The notes under the pieces are model-generated. The model saw nothing but the letters and a program-made list of their open reading frames with translations. It did no database searches and was not told the origin of the DNA. This document shows, piece after piece, positions 1 to 6,838 of a stretch of 13,111 bases of DNA. Position numbers and translations under genes: made by a program. Location of the stretch: positions 1-13,111 of the forward strand of contig VGJG01000013.1 of NCBI GenBank assembly GCA_016867615.1, written 5' to 3'. Position 1 is the stretch's first letter. Every line of letters starts with the position of its first letter. This stretch comes from Candidatus Aminicenantota bacterium (GTDB taxonomy: Bacteria; Acidobacteriota; Aminicenantia; Aminicenantales; JAFGAV01).

Positions 1-280
1 CGCTCAGCTTTTCCCTGAATCCCTTGACCTGGGCTTCCGGAACGTCCTCGGCCAGGAGGGAAAGGCTCGCCTCCTGCCTGAAGATTTTCATGCCCGAGGA
101 GGAACGGATCGCTATCCGGCTGAAGTTGACTTCGAGACCGATCCGGATGAGGGGCTTCTTAACGGAATATCCCTGGAAATACCTGATTTCTTGACCGAAC
201 TCGACCGGCTGGCCGGCGAATAGAAAAAGGGTCACAAAAAAGACGATAAAATATTTATAATGTTTGATATGGATGTTCAT
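1..280 (-). CDS. Probable SpoIID/LytB-type secreted protein, N-terminal fragment
   Basis: Reading on the minus strand from an ATG at 280, 93 codons are open to the window edge, so the C-terminus is missing. A weak Shine-Dalgarno (AAAGG) lies about seven bases upstream. Residues 1-8 are basic and histidine-rich, followed by a strongly hydrophobic stretch (about 9-23) that looks like a signal peptide or anchor. The mature part has the pattern LIRIGLEVN...IAIRSSSGMKIF, then LLAEDV. This resembles the start of SpoIID/LytB domains, which typically open with an 'IRVGL' strand and a short 'SSSG' turn. Proteins of that family are amidase activators or lytic transglycosylases acting on peptidoglycan. 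The diagnostic catalytic part lies outside the window, so the family call rests only on this N-terminal pattern. A strong promoter candidate stands at 312-339, which suggests the gene is transcribed independently of the MFS gene upstream. Confidence 0.45.
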   Translation of the reverse strand, partial: MNIHIKHYKYFIVFFVTLFLFAGQPVEFGQEIRYFQGYSVKKPLIRIGLEVNFSRIAIRSSSGMKIFRQEASLSLLAEDVPEAQVKGFREKLS

Positions 281-311
281 CGCTGACCTTTGGGGATGCC
301 CTTGGTTAAAT

Positions 312-339
312 ATTATGCCAACTACCGGGGCAATGTCAA
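312..339 (-). promoter_or_regulatory. Sigma-70-like promoter for the gene starting at 280
   Basis: On the minus strand a perfect -35 TTGACA (334-339) is followed after 16 bp by CATAAT (312-317), five of six bases matching the -10 consensus. The ATG is about 31 bases downstream of the -10. The surrounding region 281-466 is conspicuously AT-rich compared with the GC-rich genes around it. Confidence 0.55.
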
Positions 340-413
340 GCAAAATGTTCTATATGTGCTACCCTTTGTTATTCAATACCATATCTTGTGCTTAATAATT
401 TCTATTCATATAG

Positions 414-442
414 TTTTTATCAGATTAATGAATATTTGTCAA
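414..442 (-). promoter_or_regulatory. Second, weaker promoter candidate
   Basis: A second perfect TTGACA (437-442, minus strand) sits 17 bp upstream of TAAAAA (414-419, four of six matches to the -10). It lies just after the stop codon of the MFS gene and would give a long leader, over 100 bases, for the gene starting at 280. The AT-rich background makes chance matches likely, so this is weaker than the candidate at 312-339. Confidence 0.25.
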
Positions 443-466
443 AATCCGGCAGAGAAGGCCGTTCTT

Positions 467-1771
467 TTATTTCTGCTTCCTCAGGGAAGGCGTGCTGATC
501 CAAATCCCCAGAGAAACGGCGAACAGCGCGACGGCGTTGATGAGAACGGCCCAGGGCTCGGACAACTTCTGGGCGGCCTGCCCGATCCACAGGGCTCCGA
601 GCGGCATGAACCCGAAAAATGTCAGGCTGTAGAGGGACATGACCCTCCCCCGCAGCCTGTCCTCGACGATCGATTGGATGAGGGCATTGGCCAGGTTGAA
701 GACGAGGATCACCGCGAAGCCCGCGCCGAGGAGGATCAAGAGCGTCAGGGGAAACCAGCGGACCAGGGCGAAAACGAGCAGAAAGAGCGGGAAGGCGGCG
801 CTCCCGACGGCGAGGAGTCTTCCCCGGAACTGAAAGCGCCCCAGGGAGGCGATGACCAGGGCGCTCACCAGCGCCCCGATGCCGCGGAAAGCGTGGAGCA
901 GTCCGTTGGCCGCCGCGTCCCGGCCCAGAACCTCGACCGCCCAAGCCGGAAAGATCGTGGCGAAAGAGGACCCGAAAAGACTCGTGGCCATGATCAGGCC
1001 CAGGAGACCGCGGATGACGGGCTGGCCGAGGGCGTAGGCCACGCCCTCTTTCAGCTCCCTCCAGGCCGAGGTCCGCGACGGCTTCCGCCGTCTCTCCCCC
1101 AGCCTGATGGCCAGGAGGGCGGCGATGACGGCGAAAAACGAAAGGCCGTTCAGCGCGAAGCACCACCCCGGCCCCGCCAGGGCGTACAGCGCGCCCGCCA
1201 GCGCCGGCCCGACGACCGCCGCGGCGTTGAACATCGTGGAATTGAGGGCGATGGCGTTCGTCAGGTCCTCGCGGTCGACGAGATCGGCGACGATGGACTG
1301 GCGCGCGGGCGCGTCGAAGGCGTTGGCCGCGCCGAATCCCAGGGCCAGGAGAACCAGGTGCCAGGGACGGACCGCCCCGCTGAACGTCAGAACAGCGGTC
1401 AACAGGGCCAGGACGGTCATGGCCGCCTGGGTGATCAGCATCAGCCTGCGCTTGTCCATGCGGTCGGCCACGACACCCCCGTAGAGCATGAAAGCCAGGG
1501 TCGGCGCGCCGGCGGCGAACCCCAGGACGCCCAGGAAGGCCGCCGAACGCGTCAGCTCAAAAGCCAGGAATCCCTGGGCGGTGATCTGCATCCATGTCCC
1601 GAAGAGCGAAACGAGCTGTCCCCAAAAATAAATCCGGTAATTTCGGTGTTTGAGGGCCAGGAAAGTCCGGCGAAAACTCAGGCCGCGCATACCGACCGGC
1701 GGCGGAGCGCCCCAGGCCGGTGGCCCGGCCCCGGCCGGAGCGGGAAGGCCGGTTTTTCTGTTGAAGATCAT
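467..1771 (-). CDS. Major facilitator superfamily exporter (MFS_3/EntS-like)
   Basis: Integral inner-membrane transporter of about 434 residues with some twelve hydrophobic segments, the usual MFS size. The sequence ALKHRNYRIYFWGQLVSLFGTWMQ-like opening before helix 1 is typical of the MFS_3 / enterobactin-exporter (EntS) group. The loop 2-3 signature is clear: GGVVADRMDKRR at about residues 98-109, matching the family pattern GxxxDRxxxR. A second positively charged loop (EDRLRGRVMSLYSL) precedes the last helices. Such proteins are proton-driven exporters, but the substrate cannot be read from the sequence. The start is uncertain. The ATG at 1771 has an AAGGAG only one base away; the ATG at 1795 has no good ribosome site; the ATG at 1690 would remove a proline/alanine-rich extension and fits the usual family N-terminus best. 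The stop at 467 is followed by an AT-rich gap, and no strong terminator is visible. Confidence 0.85.
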   Translation of the reverse strand: MIFNRKTGLPAPAGAGPPAWGAPPPVGMRGLSFRRTFLALKHRNYRIYFWGQLVSLFGTWMQITAQGFLAFELTRSAAFLGVLGFAAGAPTLAFMLYGGVVADRMDKRRLMLITQAAMTVLALLTAVLTFSGAVRPWHLVLLALGFGAANAFDAPARQSIVADLVDREDLTNAIALNSTMFNAAAVVGPALAGALYALAGPGWCFALNGLSFFAVIAALLAIRLGERRRKPSRTSAWRELKEGVAYALGQPVIRGLLGLIMATSLFGSSFATIFPAWAVEVLGRDAAANGLLHAFRGIGALVSALVIASLGRFQFRGRLLAVGSAAFPLFLLVFALVRWFPLTLLILLGAGFAVILVFNLANALIQSIVEDRLRGRVMSLYSLTFFGFMPLGALWIGQAAQKLSEPWAVLINAVALFAVSLGIWISTPSLRKQK

Positions 1772-1923
1772 GCTCCTTTTCGAGCCTGGAATCATACTAC
1801 AGATCCGATTCCCTCAGACAAGGCCGCGGAATGCCGTCCCGGGCGCTCTTTTATTGATAATATCTATAATCCCTAAATATTTTGTAGATTTAGTAATGTT
1901 TGTGGTATAAACTAGAGACGGTC
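1772..1923. promoter_or_regulatory. Divergent AT-rich intergenic promoter region
   Basis: This gap separates the minus-strand MFS gene from the plus-strand gene at 1924, and bases 1850-1915 are strikingly AT-rich. Plus-strand candidates are TTGATA (1854-1859) with TATTTT (1878-1883) at 18 bp spacing, and TTGTAG (1882-1887) with TATAAA (1906-1911) at 18 bp. The second would leave only a few bases of leader. A perfect TATAAT at 1865-1870 has no matching -35. On the minus strand TATTAT (1857-1862) could serve the MFS gene, again without a convincing -35. I am confident of the region's character, not of any single site. Confidence 0.35.
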
Positions 1924-2532
1924 ATGAAGATCAAACGTCCGCTGGGCATCCCGACCCGGGCCCTCATCCTCCTTTTGTCAGCCGCTTTCCTTATGGCCGG
2001 GAGAAGCGCGGGCGAAGCTCCGGGCTTGCGCCTCGTCTCCCCTCCCCTTCCCCGGACGCTTTTCACTCCCCAGGAACTGTCGCAACTCTACCCCCTTCGC
2101 TCCGAGGACGGCGCGCCTCGTCCGGGCCTCGCTCCGCCCTCTCCGGACTTTTCCTCCTGGCGTTCAACGATCGAGCCGCGCAAACTCGCCCCCCTGTCCG
2201 GAGTGGAAAACGCCCTGTTCACCGGGACGCTCGTCAGCCTCGTGGGATTGAACATCGCCGACGCCCTGGCCGCGAGGAAGGTGGCCCGGACTCTCGGCCC
2301 CGACGAGCTGAACCCCCTGACCAGGGCCTTCGCCAAATCCGACCTGGCCCTGGCGGCTTTCAAGATCGGCAGCACCTATCTGAACATCGTGGCGCTCAGG
2401 GGGGTGCACCGCACTCACAAGCCCATGGCCTGGGTCCTGAGCCTGATAAGCAATTTCCTCGTCGACTACACCCTGGCTCTCAGCCTGGAACAGATCGAGA
2501 ACGCCCGGAGCGCCCCCTCCGTTCAGAGGTAG
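1924..2532 (+). CDS. Small exported/membrane protein with DUF5658-like motif, function unknown
   Basis: A 202-residue protein. The ATG at 1924 is preferred over an in-frame TTG at 1900 because it begins directly with a signal-peptide-like segment: basic residues 2-12, hydrophobic 13-25, then small residues. Residues 35-90 are proline- and serine-rich with no hydrophobic stretch, so probably a flexible periplasmic part. Three hydrophobic segments follow: about 95-118, 137-158 and 167-188. The core carries LNIADALAARK (109-119), ELNPL (128-132) and a lysine-containing helix AAFKIGSTYLN (144-154). The Asp in the first helix, the E-x-NP-L turn and the Lys in the next helix match my memory of the DUF5658 family, whose function is unknown. 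No strong Shine-Dalgarno is visible. Its stop overlaps the stop of the convergent aminotransferase by 10 bp. Confidence is good that it is a gene and modest for the family. Confidence 0.7.
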   Translation: MKIKRPLGIPTRALILLLSAAFLMAGRSAGEAPGLRLVSPPLPRTLFTPQELSQLYPLRSEDGAPRPGLAPPSPDFSSWRSTIEPRKLAPLSGVENALFTGTLVSLVGLNIADALAARKVARTLGPDELNPLTRAFAKSDLALAAFKIGSTYLNIVALRGVHRTHKPMAWVLSLISNFLVDYTLALSLEQIENARSAPSVQR

Positions 2533-3596
2533 CTCAAAGCCTCGCCGATATTTTTCAGCCCACGCTCCAGCACATCCCCGGCGACGCCGAAGCCGATACG
2601 CACATGGGCCGGATCGCCGAAAAAATCCCCCGGAACGACGCCCGTGTCGTGCCGTTCCCGGAGGATCGCCTCCAGCCGGCGCCCGTCGCCGCATCGCAGC
2701 CGCGGGAAACAGACGACGCCTCCGTCCGGCTCCACCCAGCTCAGCCTCTCCTCGCCGGCCATGAACCTCCGCATCCGGTCCCGGTTCTCCCCGATGAGCG
2801 GCGCCGCCCTTCCTCGGAGCTCATCCAAGCGGTCGAAGAGTCGGGCGGAGATCTGCTCCTCGAGGTAAACCTCCTCGTTGAAGAGATAATTCCTCATCTG
2901 GAGCAGCCTGCGGGACAGACCGCCCGGAGCCAGGATCCAGCCCCTCCGCAATCCGCCCAGGCCGTAAACCTTGGTCAGGCTGGAGAGGCTGACGACGTTC
3001 GGCGCCAGGCCGAAAGCGGTGAGCCCTCCTCGGGACGGGAGGAATTCCAGGTAGACCTCATCCACGATCAGCCAGACTCCCCTCTCGGCGGCCCCCTCGG
3101 CCAAGGAGCGCAGGGCCTCCCCGCCGGCCCGAACCCCGCTGGGATTGTGAAGGTCGGTGAGCATGATGAGCCGCGTCCGGGGCGTCACCATCCCGAGCAC
3201 CTCGTCCGCGTCCAGCCGGTAGCCGTCCTCGAACCGCCGCTCGAAGCGCCGCACCCCGGCTCCCAGGGCCCGGGGCACGGCGGACAAAGGCCCGTAAGCC
3301 GGCTTCTCGACCAGAGCCTCGTCCCCTTTTTCCAAGAGGGCGGCGCAGACCATGAACAGCGCCATCGAGGTGCCGGGCGCGGTGACCACCTCCTCGACCC
3401 GGGCTCCGTATCGCGCCGCCACGGCTTCGATGAGGGGCGGGTAGCCGTGTCCGTGATATCCTTCCAGGGCCAGCTCCTCCCAGTCCACGCCCAGTTCGGC
3501 GAGGCTTCGCCCCGGCAGGCCGCTCCGGGTCAGGTTGATCCCGGGCTTGTCCTTGTTTTTCGCCCAGTCGAGGTATTCCAGGGGTTGGAAATCCAT
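2523..3596 (-). CDS. Class I/II (fold-type I) PLP-dependent aminotransferase
   Basis: A soluble cytoplasmic enzyme of 357 residues, somewhat shorter than the usual 380-400 of the family. The expected landmarks appear in order: TAPGTSMALF (72-81) for the phosphate-binding turn; Tyr101, which should stack on the cofactor; the N-P-S-G turn at 151-154; Asp179 and Tyr182 in VDEVY, contacting the pyridine nitrogen and O3'; the Schiff-base Lys209 in SLTKVYGLGGLRRGW, with Arg217/218 for the phosphate; and Arg333 in RIGFG as the likely substrate-carboxylate clamp. It therefore probably moves an amino group between an amino acid and a 2-oxo acid, or carries out a related PLP reaction. The amino-acid partner is not readable. 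It is not of the DegT/DnrJ/EryC1 sugar-aminotransferase type, which matters for the lipid A question in this window. The start ATG at 3596 has AAAGGA seven bases upstream. It is divergent from the gene at 3721 and overlaps the stop of the gene at 1924. Confidence 0.88.
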   Translation of the reverse strand: MDFQPLEYLDWAKNKDKPGINLTRSGLPGRSLAELGVDWEELALEGYHGHGYPPLIEAVAARYGARVEEVVTAPGTSMALFMVCAALLEKGDEALVEKPAYGPLSAVPRALGAGVRRFERRFEDGYRLDADEVLGMVTPRTRLIMLTDLHNPSGVRAGGEALRSLAEGAAERGVWLIVDEVYLEFLPSRGGLTAFGLAPNVVSLSSLTKVYGLGGLRRGWILAPGGLSRRLLQMRNYLFNEEVYLEEQISARLFDRLDELRGRAAPLIGENRDRMRRFMAGEERLSWVEPDGGVVCFPRLRCGDGRRLEAILRERHDTGVVPGDFFGDPAHVRIGFGVAGDVLERGLKNIGEALSYL

Positions 3597-3668
3597 TGGC
3601 CGGTCCTTTCGCGCTTTTCATCTTAATCGACTTCCCCCCGGAGGCGCAATCCGAGAAACGGCCTCCCC

Positions 3669-3697
3669 TGGACGGGCCGCCTTCTTTGTAATAAAAT
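3669..3697 (+). promoter_or_regulatory. Sigma-70-like promoter for the LolA-like/M48 unit
   Basis: TGGACG (3669-3674, four of six matches to the -35) and TAAAAT (3692-3697, five of six to the -10) are 17 bp apart. Transcription would start about seven bases later, just before the Shine-Dalgarno AAGGAG at 3709-3714. The region 3597-3720 also has to serve the divergent aminotransferase, for which I see only a weak minus-strand -10 (TAAGAT) and no good -35. Confidence 0.45.
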
Positions 3698-3720
3698 ATC
3701 TGCGGTTGAAGGAGAAACCC

Positions 3721-4452
3721 ATGAAAAAAATCATCATCCGGACGACGGTCTTTATGTCGCTTGCGACGCTCCTCCTGACCCCCCTGGCTGCACAGACGGC
3801 CGCCGACATCCTGGCCAAGATGATCGAAGCTCAGGGCGGACGCAAGGCCCTCGAGGCCGTTGTCGATTGGACCACATCGGGCACGTTCGAGCTGGTGCAA
3901 TTCGGCATGCAGGGCTCGATCGTCATGTACCAGAAAGAGCCGAACCTGATGCGCATGGACATGGACATCCAGGGGTTCCAGATGACCCAGGCTTTCGACG
4001 GCCAGAACGGCTGGGCGACCAACCCCCAGACAGGCGCCGTGGAAACCATGTCCGAGCTGCAGAACGCGGACATGAAGAGGCAATCCCTGGGAAACGCCGC
4101 GCTGCTCGCGCCTGAGACTCTGGGCATCAGCTACGAGCTCCAGGGCCGGGAGACGCTCAACGGCAAAGAGCATTGGGTCCTGGTCCAAAAATTCAACGAC
4201 GGCCATTCGTCCATTCTGTACGTCGACCCTGAAACGCACCTCCCCTACAAGTCCAAGTCCAAGGGGCACGACATGATGGGCGCCGAAGTGGAAAGCGAAA
4301 CGATCATGACCGACTACAGGAGCATCGACGGCTTCCCCGTGGCCCATTCCATGGTCATCTTTCAGAACGGCGCGGAATTCATCCGGATCTCCCTGACCTC
4401 GGTGAAGCTGAACGGCGGCCTGGACGAATCCCTGTTCAAGATGAACCGGTAG
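3721..4452 (+). CDS. Periplasmic LolA-like (lipoprotein-sorting-fold) protein
   Basis: A 243-residue protein with a signal peptide: basic residues 2-7, hydrophobic 8-22, probable cleavage near AAQ at 23-25. The ATG at 3721 is supported by AAGGAG six bases upstream; the frame stays open further upstream but without a better start. The mature protein begins with a helix, ADILAKMIEAQGGRKALEAV, and continues as alternating strands (TSGTFELVQFGMQGSIVMYQKEPNL-like, then FDGQNGWA at about 91-98). This is the look of the LolA/LolB-like fold found in 'outer membrane lipoprotein-sorting' proteins and in domains attached to some M16 peptidases. Such proteins bind lipidic or hydrophobic groups in the periplasm, but this one lacks enough identity to be called LolA itself. 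The next gene starts 25 bp downstream and encodes a lipoprotein protease, so the two are probably co-transcribed and may act together in envelope maintenance (inference). Confidence 0.65.
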   Translation: MKKIIIRTTVFMSLATLLLTPLAAQTAADILAKMIEAQGGRKALEAVVDWTTSGTFELVQFGMQGSIVMYQKEPNLMRMDMDIQGFQMTQAFDGQNGWATNPQTGAVETMSELQNADMKRQSLGNAALLAPETLGISYELQGRETLNGKEHWVLVQKFNDGHSSILYVDPETHLPYKSKSKGHDMMGAEVESETIMTDYRSIDGFPVAHSMVIFQNGAEFIRISLTSVKLNGGLDESLFKMNR

Positions 4453-4477
4453 GACCCGCCGACCCGGCAGGAGCTCC

Positions 4478-5911
4478 ATGGGCAAACACCCGAAGCCGGT
4501 GACGGCCCTTCTTCTCGTCCTGTGCCTGGCCGTCTCCTGCGCCGTCAACCCCGTAACGGGAGAGCGGGAGCTGAGCTTGATCTCCGAGGAGGGAGAGATC
4601 TCCCTGGGCAGGGAGACCGACGTCTCGATCCGACAAACGTTCGGCCTGTACGACGACCCGAAGCTGGCCGCTTATGTGTCCGGCGTGGGGATGAAGATGG
4701 CCCCCCTCACCCACAGGCCCCATCTGCCCTATTCTTTCCAGGTCCTGGACACGCCGGTCATCAACGCCTTCGCCGTCCCCGGGGGCTACATCTACGTCAC
4801 CCGAGGCATCCTGGCGCTGATGAATTCCGAGGCCGAGCTGGCCGCCGTCCTGGGCCATGAGCTGGGGCACGTCAACGCCCGCCATTCCGTGCGCCGCCTG
4901 AGCCAGATGATCCTCATCCAGGTCGGCCTGGCCGTGGGCAGCGCCCTGAACGACACCTTCGCCCAGCTGGCCGGCGTGGCCGGCCTCGGCATCCAGGTCC
5001 TCTACCTGAAATACAGCCGCGACGACGAGCGCCAGGCCGACGCGCTGGGCGTGGACTACGCGCGCCGGGCGAGCTACAACCCCGGTCCGATGATCGGCTT
5101 TTTCGATTCTCTCCAGAAGCTGGGCGACCTATCGGGCGGCCGGAGCCTTCCCGGGTTCCTGTCCACGCATCCCCTGGAGGCCGATCGCATCAAGAACGTG
5201 ACCGCCCTGCTCGACCCGGCCGACAACCGTTTGGCGGTGAGGAACGAAGAATACCTGGCCCGGGTCGACAACATCATCTACGGCGACGACCCCCGGCAGG
5301 GATACGCCGAGGCCGGGGCGTTCTACCATCCCACGCTGCGCTTCCAGTTCATCCCGCCCGAGAAATGGGTCCTGGAAAACACGCCCCGGCAGGTGCAGAT
5401 GATCTCTCCCGACAAGCAGGCGGCCTTTCTCCTCGAGGTCGAGCAGAGCCAGGACAGCCTGCAGGGCTACGCGGCCAAGAAAGCGCAGTCCCTCGAGAAC
5501 CGGCGTCTTCTCGACGACCAGAGCCTGACCATCAACGGCCTGGCCTCCTATCATCAGCTGTACGACATCCCCCAGGCGGAAGCGGAAACGCTCCGGGCCA
5601 GGCTGTCCTTCATCCGCAAGGAGTCGATGATCTACTCCTTCACCGCCCTGAGCACGACGGCCCAGTTCGGAAAATTCGACAACCAGTTCTTCCGGGTCGT
5701 GCGCTCTTTCCGGGACCTGAGCGACCCCCGGTTCATCAACCGGCAGCCGGCCCGTCTTCTCCTGGTCCAGGCCGACGGGAGACAGAGCCTGGAAGCCCTC
5801 TTCCAAGCCCGGGGAGTCAAGAAGGACCTTTGGCCCAAGCTGGCCATCCAGAACGGGCTGGAGCTGACCCAGGTCCCGGCCGCCGGCCGACGGGTGAAGA
5901 TCGTCCGCTGA
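4478..5911 (+). CDS. M48-family zinc metalloprotease lipoprotein with LysM-like C-terminus
   Basis: A 477-residue predicted lipoprotein. The signal sequence ends in A-V-S-C with Cys21 as lipidation site, and the following CAVNPVTGEREL is a common start of envelope M48 proteases. The zinc site is complete: HELGH at 127-131 supplies two His ligands and the catalytic Glu128, and Glu184 in ERQAD is the third ligand. The conserved N-A-F-A-x-P-G-G-Y strand lies at 96-104. Residues about 260-420 form a second, strand-rich region without recognised motifs, and 435-477 resemble a LysM unit (ALFQARGV...LAIQNGL...GRRVKIV). The protease part is like BepA/LoiP, which remove misassembled outer-membrane proteins in E. 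coli, but the TPR half of BepA is absent. The start has AGGAG four bases upstream. It follows the LolA-like gene by 25 bp, and its stop is only 6 bp from the stop of the convergent oxidoreductase gene. Confidence 0.9.
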   Translation: MGKHPKPVTALLLVLCLAVSCAVNPVTGERELSLISEEGEISLGRETDVSIRQTFGLYDDPKLAAYVSGVGMKMAPLTHRPHLPYSFQVLDTPVINAFAVPGGYIYVTRGILALMNSEAELAAVLGHELGHVNARHSVRRLSQMILIQVGLAVGSALNDTFAQLAGVAGLGIQVLYLKYSRDDERQADALGVDYARRASYNPGPMIGFFDSLQKLGDLSGGRSLPGFLSTHPLEADRIKNVTALLDPADNRLAVRNEEYLARVDNIIYGDDPRQGYAEAGAFYHPTLRFQFIPPEKWVLENTPRQVQMISPDKQAAFLLEVEQSQDSLQGYAAKKAQSLENRRLLDDQSLTINGLASYHQLYDIPQAEAETLRARLSFIRKESMIYSFTALSTTAQFGKFDNQFFRVVRSFRDLSDPRFINRQPARLLLVQADGRQSLEALFQARGVKKDLWPKLAIQNGLELTQVPAAGRRVKIVR

Positions 5912-5917
5912 GCGCGG

Positions 5918-6838
5918 TCAGATCTCCGCTTCCCTCAGGACGGCGTGGGCCAGCTTGAGGGCCTCCAAGCCCTCCTGGCCGCTGACCTTGTTCCGCCGGC
6001 CCTCGATCTGGCAGCGGAGAAAGTTCTGGAGTTCCTTCTTCAGGGGCTCTTCCTTCTGGATCTTGGGGCTCTTGATCTCCGTCTGCCCCTGGCCGCCCCG
6101 GAGGGGAAAGACCTTGAGCTCCTGGTCGATGTAGTCGATGGAGTAATAGGACGTCGGCTCGAAGATGCGGAGCTTGCGCACCTTGCCCTGGTGGACCCGG
6201 CTGGCCATCAGGGTGGCGATGCAGCCCGAGCGGAACTCGAGCCGGGCGTTGGCGATGTCGATCTTGTCCGAGAGGACGTGGATGCCCGTGGAGCGGATGG
6301 CCTTGACCTCGTCCTTGATCAGGGCCCGGATGATGTCCAGGTCGTGGATCATCAGGTCGAGCACGACGTCGATGTCGAGCGACCGGGCGGAGAACGAACC
6401 CAGGCGCTGGACCTCGATGAACTTGGGCTCGGAGATCATGGTCTCTACGGCCTCGACCGCGGGGTTGAACCTCTCCAGGTGCCCCACCTGGAAGACCAGG
6501 CCGTTTTTCTCGGCGGCGGCCACGAGCTCCTCGCCCTGTTCCACGGTCTCGGTGGTGGGCGTTTCCACCAGGACGTGTTTTCCCTCCCGGAGGAGGTGGA
6601 GGGAGACGGCATGGTGCTCGGAGGTGGGCGTGGCCACGATGGCCGCGTCGATGTCGCCGATCATCTCCCGGTAGTCTTGATAGTAGCGGACGCCGTGCCG
6701 GTTGCCGATCTCCAAAGCTTTCTTGAAATTCACGTCGGCCACGCCCCGGAGATCCGCTTCCTCGAGATAGGACAGGATCCGGGCATGCTGTGTGCCCAGG
6801 TACCCGACGCCCACGATGCCCACCCTGACCTTATCCAT
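5918..6838 (-). CDS. Gfo/Idh/MocA-family NAD(P)-dependent sugar oxidoreductase, GnnA candidate
   Basis: A 306-residue cytoplasmic protein. The N-terminal Rossmann domain (about 1-120) has the dinucleotide motif GVGYLG (10-15), an Asp at 35 at the end of strand 2 (favouring NAD), and the ATPTSEHH loop (69-76). The C-terminal domain carries VGHLERFNPAV (118-128) and DLMIHDLD (161-168), containing the Asp/His pair usually at the active site. The family's EKP motif reads ETP at 92-94, losing the lysine. Position is informative: it follows lpxA and lpxI with an 8-bp overlap. In Acidithiobacillus ferrooxidans gnnA, of this family, lies between lpxA and lpxB and oxidises UDP-GlcNAc at C3 on the way to a 3-amino sugar for amide-linked lipid A. 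The same role is proposed here. No gnnB-type aminotransferase is adjacent. AGAGG about six bases upstream and the overlap with lpxI suggest translational coupling. Confidence 0.85.
   Translation of the reverse strand: MDKVRVGIVGVGYLGTQHARILSYLEEADLRGVADVNFKKALEIGNRHGVRYYQDYREMIGDIDAAIVATPTSEHHAVSLHLLREGKHVLVETPTTETVEQGEELVAAAEKNGLVFQVGHLERFNPAVEAVETMISEPKFIEVQRLGSFSARSLDIDVVLDLMIHDLDIIRALIKDEVKAIRSTGIHVLSDKIDIANARLEFRSGCIATLMASRVHQGKVRKLRIFEPTSYYSIDYIDQELKVFPLRGGQGQTEIKSPKIQKEEPLKKELQNFLRCQIEGRRNKVSGQEGLEALKLAHAVLREAEI

Noticed and set aside
447..461. Possible terminator hairpin after the MFS gene (CGGC/GCCG)
   Set aside because: The stem has only four base pairs with a seven-base loop and a poor T-run, which is not enough to call a terminator.
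290..1876. A 528-codon plus-strand open frame opposite the MFS gene
   Set aside because: Composition is dominated by Arg, Gly, Glu, Gln and Pro without domains or hydrophobic structure. It is an antisense shadow of the transporter.
2523..3596. The aminotransferase as the missing GnnB partner of the lipid A oxidoreductase
   Set aside because: Its motifs (NPSG, VDEVY, SLTKVYGLGG) are those of class I/II amino-acid aminotransferases, not of the DegT/DnrJ/EryC1 sugar aminotransferases to which GnnB belongs, and it lies in a separate transcription unit.
3535..3720. Longer start for the LolA-like protein
   Set aside because: The extension would cross the divergent promoter region, has no Shine-Dalgarno, and would hide the clear signal peptide that starts at 3721.
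3058..4548. A 496-codon minus-strand open frame across the aminotransferase, intergenic region and LolA-like gene
   Set aside because: It spans two real genes in the wrong frames, contains no recognisable motif, and would bury the promoter region at 3597-3720.
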